A stretch of DNA of 6,116 nucleotides from Pseudomonadota bacterium (GCA_023417745.1 JAEZEM010000485.1:1-6116), one strand, 5' to 3'. Positions 1 to 5,222 are shown, counted from the stretch's first letter. Notes: generated by a model from the letters alone, not told the origin. Numbers and translations are program-made.

Positions 1-1
1 C

Positions 2-1060
2 ACGGCCCGGTTCGTCCTCACCGACATGGGGCTGGTGCGCGCCCTGCTGACCCGCGCCCTGGGCCTGGCCGCCGGCCTGGCCGGCCTGGCTTACGGCCTG
101 GGCGCGCTGGCCTTGCCGGCCTTGCAGGCTTTCCTGCACATCGAATCCTCCACCCCCATCCTGCTCATGCTCGGGGTCATGGCCGGCTCCTTCGTCCTGC
201 CCGTGCCCTGGGGCATGCTCCAGGGACTCCAGCGCTTCACCGGCTACGGCATTGCCGGGGCCTCCAACGCCTGCTTCCGGTTCCTGGGAGCCATCGCCTT
301 TGTCTGGGGGTTGTCCTACGGCATAAACGGCGCCCTGGTGGCCAGCCTGACCGGCATCGCGGCGGCGCTGTGCGTCAATTTTCTCTTCCTTCGCGACGTC
401 TTTCCCCTCACGCCCTCGCGCCTGCCCGAGGGGCTGTTCAAGGAAGTGGGAACCTACTCGGTGGGCATGCTCCTGTCGTCGATCATCGTCATGGTGCTCG
501 GCAACCTCGACGTGGTGCTGGTGCGCCACTACTGCGACGCCGAAGGGGCCGGGCTTTACGCCACGGCGGCCATCCTCGGGCGCATCGCCTTTTACCTGCC
601 CTCGGTGCTCATGAGCGTGCTTTTCACCGAGGCGGCCACGGCCAAGGAATCGGGCCGCAACGACCTGTCGTCCTTGTGGATCTCCATGGGCCTGACGGCG
701 GCGCTGGGCGGCGGCTTCGCCTTGTGTTGCCTCATTGGCTCGTCGTTTGTGGTCAAGCTGCTTTTTGGCGCGCAGTACGCCTCAGCCGGTCCGCTTTTGT
801 CCGTCATCAGCGCAGCCATGGCCCTTTTGGCCGTGGCCAACATCCTTTTCGTCTATTTCCAGGCCCGCTCGGAATTCGGCTTCGTCTGGTTCCAGGCCGC
901 CGGAGTCGGGCTGTTTTTGGGACTCACGCTCTTTTTCCACGACACGCCCATGACCGTGGCCTGGCTGCTCTTCGCCGGCATCGCGGTCATGCTGGCCGGC
1001 TCGCTTTTGTGGCTGCTCGGGCGGGTGCGGGCCCGGCGGGCCGAAGCGGCCGGGGCCTAA
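2..1060 (+). CDS. Polysaccharide flippase of the MOP/Wzx type, 5'-truncated by the window edge
   Basis: The frame is open from the first bases and reads Thr-Ala-Arg-Phe-Val-Leu-Thr-Asp before the first Met at 26, so that Met is probably internal and the true N-terminus lies outside the window. About 352 residues are visible and the stop is TAA at 1058. The chain is a run of roughly nine or ten hydrophobic helices joined by short loops and ends in a basic tail (RVRARRAEAAGA). The stretch NLDVVLVRHY...GAGLYATAAILGR (about residues 160-187 from the Met at 26) resembles the middle helices of polysaccharide-biosynthesis exporters of the MOP superfamily. Such proteins flip lipid-linked oligosaccharides across the inner membrane for O-antigen, capsule or exopolysaccharide assembly; this role and the substrate are inferred from the family. 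No sugar-transferase neighbours are visible here. A lipid II flippase-like relative is the main alternative. Confidence 0.8.
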   Translation, partial: TARFVLTDMGLVRALLTRALGLAAGLAGLAYGLGALALPALQAFLHIESSTPILLMLGVMAGSFVLPVPWGMLQGLQRFTGYGIAGASNACFRFLGAIAFVWGLSYGINGALVASLTGIAAALCVNFLFLRDVFPLTPSRLPEGLFKEVGTYSVGMLLSSIIVMVLGNLDVVLVRHYCDAEGAGLYATAAILGRIAFYLPSVLMSVLFTEAATAKESGRNDLSSLWISMGLTAALGGGFALCCLIGSSFVVKLLFGAQYASAGPLLSVISAAMALLAVANILFVYFQARSEFGFVWFQAAGVGLFLGLTLFFHDTPMTVAWLLFAGIAVMLAGSLLWLLGRVRARRAEAAGA

Positions 1061-1099
1061 CGGATTTTTGCGACAAGACCGCGAAACACGGCCACGTCC

Positions 1100-1127
1100 A
1101 TGAAAAAATACGGTAGTATTTTTTCAT
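1100..1127. repeat. Perfect 12-bp AT-rich inverted repeat
   Basis: Arms ATGAAAAAATAC (1100-1111) and GTATTTTTTCAT (1116-1127) are perfect reverse complements around a 4-base centre, GGTA. The repeat lies 40 bp after the flippase stop and 84 bp before aroC, in an otherwise GC-rich gap. The stem is too AT-rich for a typical intrinsic terminator, and the T-run lies inside the arm rather than after it. A protein-binding operator or a weak two-way terminator are both possible. Confidence 0.6.
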
Positions 1128-1144
1128 AAATTCAGTGGATTGAA

Positions 1145-1188
1145 GCCGCTGCCTACAAAACGCTCCAGGCGCTTTTCGTAGACGCGGC
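1145..1188 (+). promoter_or_regulatory. Long bulged hairpin in the aroC leader
   Basis: The RNA can form a 16-bp stem in four blocks: 1145-1149 with 1184-1188, 1153-1156 with 1178-1181, 1157-1160 with 1173-1176, and 1161-1163 with 1169-1171. These are separated by a small internal loop and two single-base bulges, with a 5-base loop TCCAG at the tip. The structure ends 12 bases before the aroC Shine-Dalgarno sequence. It has no T-tract, so it is not an intrinsic terminator. A role in aroC mRNA stability or translation is only inferred. Confidence 0.4.
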
Positions 1189-1210
1189 ATAAGCGCAGCA
1201 GGGAGGCGTC

Positions 1211-2284
1211 ATGGCCGGCAACACCTTCGGCACGATTTTTCGGCTGACCACCTTCGGCGAATCCCACGGACCGGCCCTTGGCGGCGTCATCGACGGCTGC
1301 CCGCCGGGGGTGCCGGTCACGGAGGCGCTTATCCAGCGCGACCTGGACCGCCGTCGCCCGGGCGCGGGCGGGCTGACCGGCACGGCCCGCAAGGAACCCG
1401 ACGCCGTGCGCCTGCTTTCGGGGGTCTTTGAAGGCGAATCGACAGGCACGCCCATCGCCTTTGCCATCGAAAACACCGACCAGCGCTCCCGGGATTACGA
1501 AGCGGCCAAGAATCTGCTGCGCCCGGGCCACGCCGACGGGACGTATCTCGCCAAATACGGCCGGCGCGACTATCGCGGCGGCGGCCGGGCTTCGGCCCGG
1601 GAGACGGCCGCCCGGGTGGCCGGGGGAGCCGTGGCCGGCTCGCTACTGGCCGCTTACGGCATCGATGTTTTCGCCTACACCGTGGAGTTCGGCGGTCTGC
1701 CGGCCACGGCGACTGATCCGGCCGGCGCGGCCGACCGGCCCTTTTGCGCCCCGGACCCGGCCGTCATCCCGGCCTGGGAAGCCCGGGCCAAGGAAGCCAT
1801 GGCCAGCGGCGACAGCCTGGGCGGCATCGTCGAGGTGACGGCCATCGGCGTGCCGGCCGGCCTGGGCGAGCCAGTCTTCGACAAGCTCGACGCCAGGCTC
1901 GCCTATGCCCTCATGGGCATCGGCGCGGTCAAGGGCGTGGAGATCGGGGCGGGATTTGCCGCCGCGCGCCTGACCGGCTCGACCAACAACGACCCCATCG
2001 TCAGCCCGCCCGAGAGCAACAACGCCGGCGGCATCCTGGGCGGCATCTCAAGCGGCCAGCCGGTCACGGTCCGGGCGGCGATCAAGCCCATCCCGTCCAT
2101 CGCCGTGCCCCAGCGCACCATGGACATCGCCGGCCACCCGGCCGAGATCGTGGTGGGCGGCCGCCACGACCGCAGCGCCATCCCGCGCGTGGTCCCGGTC
2201 ATCCGGGCCATGGTCCTGCTCGTTCTGGCCGACTTCCTGCTGGCCCAGCAGGCCGTGCGGCCCATTGGCGCGCCCCGGGCCTGA
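1211..2284 (+). CDS. aroC: Chorismate synthase
   Basis: This enzyme converts 5-enolpyruvylshikimate-3-phosphate to chorismate, the last common step of aromatic amino-acid and folate synthesis, in the cytoplasm and with reduced FMN as cofactor. The 357-residue length is normal for the family. Landmarks: the N-terminal FGESHG motif with His19; RPGHAD with His107 followed by KYGRRDYRGGGRASARET (116-132), which together carry the two conserved histidines and the FMN/substrate loop; NAGGILGGISSG (271-282); and the C-terminal GGRHDRSAIPR signature (316-326). The last normally reads close to R-x-DPC; here Arg-Ser replaces Pro-Cys. The ATG start is supported by AGGGAGG at 1200-1206, four bases upstream. 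The gene stands alone, with no other shikimate genes in view. No clear sigma70 promoter is seen in the gap, so it may be read from upstream or from a promoter overlapping the inverted repeat at 1100. Confidence 0.97.
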   Translation: MAGNTFGTIFRLTTFGESHGPALGGVIDGCPPGVPVTEALIQRDLDRRRPGAGGLTGTARKEPDAVRLLSGVFEGESTGTPIAFAIENTDQRSRDYEAAKNLLRPGHADGTYLAKYGRRDYRGGGRASARETAARVAGGAVAGSLLAAYGIDVFAYTVEFGGLPATATDPAGAADRPFCAPDPAVIPAWEARAKEAMASGDSLGGIVEVTAIGVPAGLGEPVFDKLDARLAYALMGIGAVKGVEIGAGFAAARLTGSTNNDPIVSPPESNNAGGILGGISSGQPVTVRAAIKPIPSIAVPQRTMDIAGHPAEIVVGGRHDRSAIPRVVPVIRAMVLLVLADFLLAQQAVRPIGAPRA

Positions 2285-2470
2285 GGCCGCGTTCGCCTGG
2301 CTCGCCTCGGGCGTTTTGCGCCCAACCGGCGCAACGCTTGGCTTTTACTCCATTGCGACGAGCATCGTTGCTCGCGGACGCGGCTTTAAGGGCCGCGTCC
2401 GCGAACAAGCGCCCGAGCTGTCGTCGGCAGGGAGCCTTGCGACTTTGCGCCGCCTGGCCAGGGCGTACAG
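2285..2470. other. Non-coding stretch after aroC with hairpins
   Basis: No convincing gene is seen. A small hairpin (GGGCG at 2309-2313 with CGCCC at 2319-2323, loop TTTTG) lies 25 bp after the aroC stop. A 6-bp hairpin (CGAGCA/TGCTCG, about 2360-2373) overlaps the left arm of the larger hairpin listed separately. None has a T-tract, so how aroC transcription ends here is unclear. Confidence 0.5.
2368..2408. repeat. Strong 13-bp inverted repeat (hairpin)
   Basis: TCGCGGACGCGGC (2372-2384) and its exact reverse complement (2392-2404) flank a 7-base loop, TTTAAGG. After one mismatch, three more bases pair (2368-2370 with 2406-2408). It lies about 85 bp after the aroC stop and is followed by AACAAGC rather than a T-tract. 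It could stop or protect the 3' end of the aroC mRNA, or be a copy of a dispersed palindromic element. Confidence 0.55.
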
Positions 2471-2474
2471 AACT

Positions 2475-2490
2475 TGGCGATTTTATTGCA
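2475..2490 (+). promoter_or_regulatory. Sigma54-like promoter, upstream copy
   Basis: TGGCGATTTTATTGCA has the -24 GG and -12 GC separated by exactly 10 bases. It matches 9 of the 12 defined bases of the TGGCACG-N4-TTGCW consensus; all three mismatches are in the ACG part. A start near 2501 is predicted. No protein gene lies within 600 bp downstream, but an intrinsic terminator does at 2731-2761. It may be a chance match. Confidence 0.3.
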
Positions 2491-2500
2491 AAATTGACAG

Positions 2501-2761
2501 GGTTTGTCTTGCTGGCCCACCAAGCGAATCACGCTCTGCAACATTGTGCGGCAAACAGTCAGACGCCATGTGTTTGACGCATTTTTTGTTGAATTAATAC
2601 CGGCCTGTCTGTAACGCGCCCAGCGCAAACGGGCCTTCTCCTGCCTCTGCCGGCCAGCCGATCTCCGCCCCCTTTGGCTGCGCAACATGTTGTCTTCCCG
2701 TGAAGTTCGGGCCGCGCTGCAGCGGCAGTCGACAGTGGCTGGCCGGTCGCTGTTTCTTTTT
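2501..2761 (+). ncRNA. Possible small RNA between a sigma54-like promoter and a terminator
   Basis: The interval is defined by the sigma54-like site at 2475-2490 and the terminator ending at 2761, giving a predicted transcript of about 260 bases. It has no good open frame with a ribosome-binding site. Its second half is GC-rich and self-complementary: ACCGGCC (2599-2605) pairs with GGCCGGT (2741-2747), CCGGCCAGCC (2650-2659) pairs with GGCTGGCCGG (2737-2746), and several short local hairpins fit between. The first two pairings compete with the terminator stem. A shorter transcript from the weak TTGACG/TAATAC pair at 2574-2600 is another option. I do not recognise a known RNA family. It could equally be the trailing end of an aroC transcript. 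Confidence 0.2.
2731..2761 (+). terminator. Intrinsic terminator, plus strand
   Basis: The stem pairs 2732-2739 with 2746-2753 (8 bp including two G-T pairs) around the loop TGGCCG. It is followed at once by TTCTTTTT (2754-2761), a good U-tract. It ends either a small RNA or an aroC read-through transcript, and it insulates the regulatory region that follows. Confidence 0.55.
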
Positions 2762-2763
2762 GA

Positions 2764-2801
2764 CCCAATTACGACTTTTCTTGCCCCAATTTTACCTTTT
2801 C
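2764..2801 (+). repeat. Two 17-base direct repeats, 21-bp period
   Basis: The pattern CCCAATT-N4-CTTTTC occurs at 2764-2780 and again at 2785-2801, with 13 of 17 bases identical. The 21-bp spacing is two helical turns, so a protein bound to both would lie on the same DNA face. A further CCCAA at 2848 is 63 bp (three periods) downstream. The repeats open an AT-rich stretch (2760-2950) unlike its surroundings, about 155-190 bp before the sigma54-like promoter. That is where an enhancer-binding activator would be expected. Confidence 0.4.
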
Positions 2802-2888
2802 ACGATAAAATACTGAAATATTGTATTAAAATAGAAAGCCTACCCGACCCAAACTCGTTCGAGCAGTCGCGTTTGCGCGGAATTTGTC

Positions 2889-2917
2889 TTGAACCGTCTC
2901 GCATTTTCTCGTATTAT
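2889..2917 (+). promoter_or_regulatory. Sigma70-like promoter upstream of the FIST unit
   Basis: TTGAAC (2889-2894) and TATTAT (2912-2917) are separated by exactly 17 bp and match the consensus at 4 of 6 and 5 of 6 positions. The site lies in AT-rich DNA and predicts a start near 2924. Transcription from here would run through the sigma54-like site and the leader into the gene at 3121. Confidence 0.45.
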
Positions 2918-2953
2918 GATTTTAACCATACGGCATTGCATATTTTTTCGGCG

Positions 2954-2969
2954 TGGTTCGATCCTTGCT
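2954..2969 (+). promoter_or_regulatory. Sigma54-type promoter of the FIST unit
   Basis: TGGTTCGATCCTTGCT matches 10 of the 12 defined bases of TGGCACG-N4-TTGCW. The invariant GG (2955-2956) and GC (2967-2968) are exactly 10 bases apart. The predicted start is near 2980, giving a leader of about 140 bases. Sigma54 promoters need an AAA+ enhancer-binding activator, usually bound 100-200 bp upstream, and the repeats at 2764-2801 are well placed for this. No activator gene lies in the window. Confidence 0.6.
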
Positions 2970-3006
2970 TTCCTGGCCTTCACTGTTTCGGACGTACCAT
3001 GCCCCA

Positions 3007-3055
3007 ACGGCCCGGTCCCGGGCCGTCTCCGATCCTACGCGCACCCGGAGACGGC
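3007..3055 (+). promoter_or_regulatory. Leader RNA with two mutually exclusive hairpins
   Basis: Hairpin A pairs ACGGCCCG (3007-3014) with CGGGCCGT (3019-3026) around a 4-base loop. Hairpin B pairs GCCGTCTCCG (3022-3031) with CGGAGACGGC (3046-3055), a perfect 10-bp stem with a 14-base loop. Both use GCCGT at 3022-3026, so they cannot form together: ACGGC occurs on both sides of one GCCGT. The B loop contains TCCTACG (3033-3039), which can pair with CGTAAGGA (3106-3113) over the ribosome-binding site with one bulged A. This fits a translational switch. No T-tract follows either hairpin, so transcription termination is less likely. Confidence 0.45.
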
Positions 3056-3120
3056 ATGGAAAGCCGGGCTTGCCGCCGGAGATGCAACATCGCGCTGCCG
3101 CACAACGTAAGGAGGCGAAT

Positions 3121-3354
3121 ATGGATGTACCCAGCAAGAGCAACAAAGCGTGGGTCGACATTGTGACCGGGAAGAAGACTTTTCAACTGAAGTTCCTGGC
3201 TGCCAAAATCCTGCTTGGTCGATTGACGCGGTCCGTCAAGGAAGATCCTTCGCCGGAGAACATCAGCTCCAGCATCGATCAAATCTATGCTATTTTCGCC
3301 AATAACGTGAACATGCCCAGCGTTCAGGACGACCTGAAAACCATCTTCGGCTAG
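3121..3354 (+). CDS. Hypothetical 77-residue protein, first gene of the FIST unit
   Basis: I do not recognise the family. The ATG at 3121 is chosen because a near-perfect Shine-Dalgarno sequence, TAAGGAGG (3108-3115), lies five bases before it. The protein is soluble-looking, with no signal peptide or membrane segment and no Cys or His. Residues 15-40 (VTGKKTFQLKFLAAKILLGRLTRSVK) are basic and probably helical. A second helical region (about 47-76) follows a Pro-rich joint and ends in DDLKTIFG. Its G+C content is about 51%, lower than the neighbouring genes. The stop codon (TAG, 3352-3354) overlaps the next gene's Shine-Dalgarno sequence and only nine bases separate the two genes, so they are very likely co-translated and may act together. 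A small adaptor or regulatory partner of the FIST-like protein is a guess from context only. Confidence 0.8.
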   Translation: MDVPSKSNKAWVDIVTGKKTFQLKFLAAKILLGRLTRSVKEDPSPENISSSIDQIYAIFANNVNMPSVQDDLKTIFG

Positions 3355-3363
3355 GAGGGCGTT

Positions 3364-4365
3364 ATGCAACAGACAATTTCCACCGTCGCGGATATCAAGC
3401 AAAAGATCGCGGACGGCCGCAAACTCCTCCTCGCCGGCGACGAGGAAGCCCTCCGTCAACTGCCCAAGGGCGACTGGATCGCCGGCACCATCCCCTACTT
3501 CATCGCCGCCGACAAAGGCGGCATGGTCAGCCGGGAGATGATCTGCGCCACGGACATCACCGACTACACCGCCGGCATTGAAATCGCCGTCTATGACGCC
3601 AACGGCTTGGCCCGCATCTACACCGAAGGCCCCAAGCACGGATTCAGCTTCATCATCCTGCCGGCGGCCAGCAAAACGCACCTGTCCTTTGCGCTCAATG
3701 CGCCGAATTACAAGGACTTCGGCATCCGCCCGCTGATCGGCTGGGTGGCCGGCGTCCATCTGAGCGACCTTGGCAAGAAGACCCCCAAGGTGGTCAACGG
3801 CCAGACCGGCGAAGTCCTGGAAGACGCCGCCCTGGTGCTCCAGGCCCAGTTGCCCCCGGGCAAGGTCGCTGAAATCGGCATCATCAACCTGTTCGAGCAG
3901 GGCGACAGCGACATCCTGAGCTTCGGCTCCGACGGCTTTTCCGCCAAGGACGTCCTGGTCAACGGCGAAAAGCGCAATTTCGCCGCCTACATCATGAAGA
4001 ACAAGCTCGACACCAAGCTGCCGCTCGTGGCCGACTACTACGGGGCCATGGTCAACATCAGCTTCCAGGACGTCGACGAAGTGGAAGGCCAGGTCAAATT
4101 CTACGCCCCGGTGTTTACCGGCATCCGCTACAAGCACGCCCGTCCGGTGACGGACTACGTCAAGGTCTTCAACGACCGCCTGGGCCGGGAAGGGGCGATT
4201 GACTCCTCGCGCGTGGCCTTTTCCTGCAACTGCATCCTCAACTATCTGTACTCCGAGCTGGAAGGCAAAAAGACCGACCCCTTCATCGGGCCGGTCACCT
4301 TTGGCGAAATCGCCTACCAGCTGCTCAACCAGACCCTGGTGTATCTCGAAATCATGGACGTTTAG
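3364..4365 (+). CDS. FIST-like sensory-domain protein
   Basis: This 333-residue cytoplasmic-looking protein has no signal peptide, membrane helix, kinase, GGDEF or methyl-accepting part. Its C-terminus carries what looks like the FIST_C hallmark: a buried strand with FSCNC (286-290), then GPVTFGEIAY (309-318) and LNQT (321-324), ending in a beta strand. The middle (about 122-180, GWVAGVHLSDL...ALVLQAQLPPG) resembles the N-terminal FIST half. FIST domains are proposed ligand-binding sensory modules, usually fused to signalling output domains; here the module stands alone. The start is supported by AGGAGG (3353-3358), five bases upstream and overlapping the stop of the 77-residue gene, which implies translational coupling. 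Expression is probably set by the sigma54-like and sigma70-like promoters and the leader switch upstream. The family match is by eye and moderately sure; ligand and output are unknown. Confidence 0.75.
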   Translation: MQQTISTVADIKQKIADGRKLLLAGDEEALRQLPKGDWIAGTIPYFIAADKGGMVSREMICATDITDYTAGIEIAVYDANGLARIYTEGPKHGFSFIILPAASKTHLSFALNAPNYKDFGIRPLIGWVAGVHLSDLGKKTPKVVNGQTGEVLEDAALVLQAQLPPGKVAEIGIINLFEQGDSDILSFGSDGFSAKDVLVNGEKRNFAAYIMKNKLDTKLPLVADYYGAMVNISFQDVDEVEGQVKFYAPVFTGIRYKHARPVTDYVKVFNDRLGREGAIDSSRVAFSCNCILNYLYSELEGKKTDPFIGPVTFGEIAYQLLNQTLVYLEIMDV

Positions 4366-4416
4366 GGGGGGAAGGCGCAGGGGACGCAACAGCCTTTTTG
4401 CACCAGGGCCGGCCAG

Positions 4417-4456
4417 CCGCCTGCCGGAAAGGCGGACCGACGGAACCGCGCCGTCG
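4417..4456 (+). other. Two consecutive 3'-UTR hairpins
   Basis: CCGCCT (4417-4422) pairs with AGGCGG (4430-4435), and CGACGG (4438-4443) pairs with CCGTCG (4451-4456). Each is a perfect 6-bp stem with a 7-base loop, and they are two bases apart. They lie 50-90 bases after the FIST-gene stop and before the terminator hairpin at 4495. They may protect the mRNA 3' end. The 307-bp gap 4366-4672 otherwise holds only a weak AAGGC/GCCTT stem with TTTTT at 4372-4399 and no supported gene. Confidence 0.4.
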
Positions 4457-4494
4457 GGGCCGGACCCTGGACCCAGCGACAGTCCTCGATGAGT

Positions 4495-4544
4495 GGGAGG
4501 TCGGTTCCCCGGTTTCGCGACCGGGAAGCCGGCCTCCCTGTTTT
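4495..4544 (+). terminator. Strong terminator-like hairpin after the FIST unit
   Basis: The stem is GGGAGG (4495-4500), TCGGTT (4501-4506), one mismatch, then CCCGGT (4508-4513). These pair with ACCGGG (4520-4525), AAGCCGG (4526-4532, first A unpaired) and CCTCCC (4533-4538). That makes 18 bp, including two G-T pairs, around the loop TTCGCG. TGTTTT follows (4539-4544), a short but T-rich tail. In the other direction there is no T-tract, so it serves the plus-strand unit. Confidence 0.6.
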
Positions 4545-4672
4545 ATGACCCGCCCGGCCGGCGCACGTAGCACGGCCTGGCTCCAACGCGGCGGGCACAG
4601 GCCGACATGACCGGCGCCCCTCCCGTCGGCGGCCCATGCCCAGCGCCCCTTGGGTTTGACGAAACCTTGCGA

Positions 4673-5110
4673 TCAGGCTCCGGCCCGCAGGGCCGCCGCG
4701 ATCTCCGGCACGCTGGGGCGCGGCGCGACCAGGGCGGCGTTCAGCCGATCCAGGAACCCCTCGGGCGGCCGGGCATGGCTGCCCCGCACCACCGCCACTT
4801 CCGGGTACGTTTCCTGGATCACGCTTTCATAGCGCGCCAGAAACGGACAGCCGTCCACCATGCAGGTGGCGAAGTGAATGGCCTTGGCCCCGGCGGCGGT
4901 CAGCGCCCCCACCCGGCGCAGGATCTTTTCGTGGGACCGCTTGCCGGCGCAGCCGGCGCAGCTGATGACCCCCACCACCCGAGCCCCGTCCGGATACTGC
5001 GCCGCCGAAAACGGGGCCTGCCCATCGCTTACCGCCCGCAAACAGCCAAACACGCTGCACCCCACGTCCTGGGTGGTGTTGGAACAGGTCAAGATGCCGA
5101 TGTCGGTCAT
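4673..5110 (-). CDS. CGGC-domain cysteine-rich protein
   Basis: The 145-residue protein matches the CGGC-domain pattern, a putative metal-binding fold. An N-terminal strand with Cys9 (GILTC) is followed by Cys18 and Cys23, then the core VISCAGCAGKR (48-58) and FATCMVDGCPF (80-90). Seven cysteines (9, 18, 23, 51, 54, 83, 88) could bind a metal or do redox chemistry. The signature C-G-G-C reads C-A-G-C here. The start is set at 5110 (MTDIGILTC) because AGGAG lies eight bases upstream and family members begin just before this strand; an upstream ATG at 5161 would add 17 unrelated residues that overlap the promoter. The gene follows the NemR-like regulator gene on the same strand but has its own promoter and a candidate operator, so it is probably the regulator's target. 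Substrate and metal are unknown. Confidence 0.85.
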   Translation of the reverse strand: MTDIGILTCSNTTQDVGCSVFGCLRAVSDGQAPFSAAQYPDGARVVGVISCAGCAGKRSHEKILRRVGALTAAGAKAIHFATCMVDGCPFLARYESVIQETYPEVAVVRGSHARPPEGFLDRLNAALVAPRPSVPEIAAALRAGA

Positions 5111-5139
5111 GGGTATTCTCCTGGTTTGCCGGCCTTGAG

Positions 5140-5156
5140 TAGACCGGTCGTCTATA
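5140..5156 (-). promoter_or_regulatory. Operator and -10 region of the CGGC gene
   Basis: TAGACCGGTCGTCTA (5140-5154) is an imperfect, one-base-shorter version of the palindrome upstream of tetR (5883-5898). It overlaps the likely -10 box TATAGA read on the minus strand (5151-5156). No good -35 is seen. A repressor bound here would block RNA polymerase, so the CGGC gene is probably derepressed when the TetR protein meets its signal. Confidence 0.6.
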
Positions 5157-5166
5157 AGCAAATTCG

Positions 5167-5188
5167 AAAAAAAACGCTCGCGCGTTTT
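5167..5188 (-). terminator. Intrinsic terminator of the tetR gene
   Basis: Read on the minus strand, AAAACGC pairs with GCGTTTT (5182-5188 with 5171-5177) around the loop GCGA, and the T-run continues to 5167, eight Ts in all. It lies about 100 bp after the tetR stop and immediately before the CGGC promoter, so it separates the two transcripts. Confidence 0.7.
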
Positions 5189-5222
5189 CGCCTCGCCGCC
5201 GTGTCGTCCTCTGGCTTTGCCT

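Noticed and set aside
370..1116. 248-codon frame overlapping the flippase
   Set aside because: It is an Arg/His/Gly-rich shadow of the flippase frame, with no ribosome-binding site or family resemblance.
2494..2499. Perfect -35 hexamer TTGACA
   Set aside because: At 16-18 bp downstream there is only GC-rich sequence (CCACCA), with no -10 box.
2574..2600. TTGACG and TAATAC as a sigma70 promoter
   Set aside because: The spacing is only 15 bp and the -10 match is poor, so it is kept only as an alternative start for the possible small RNA.
2955..2964. GGTTCGATCC, like a tRNA T-arm
   Set aside because: The flanking bases do not form a T-stem, and no acceptor, D or anticodon arm is present upstream. 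The bases are better explained as part of the sigma54-like promoter.
2687..3166. 159-codon open frame across the intergenic region
   Set aside because: It has no ribosome-binding site, runs across the AT-rich promoter region and leader, and overlaps the well-supported gene at 3121 in another frame.
2980..4389. 469-codon open frame on the minus strand opposite the FIST unit
   Set aside because: It lies over the well-supported genes at 3121 and 3364 and continues over their leader. The long frame is explained by codon bias of the plus-strand genes, and its protein has low-complexity, shadow-like composition.
4653..4666. GGTTT/AAACC hairpin after the CGGC gene as a terminator
   Set aside because: The stem is only 5 bp and no T-tract follows on the minus strand.
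5111..5161. Longer start for the CGGC protein at 5161
   Set aside because: The extra 17 residues do not fit the family, and the start would lie in the operator/-10 region. The ATG at 5110 has its own AGGAG.
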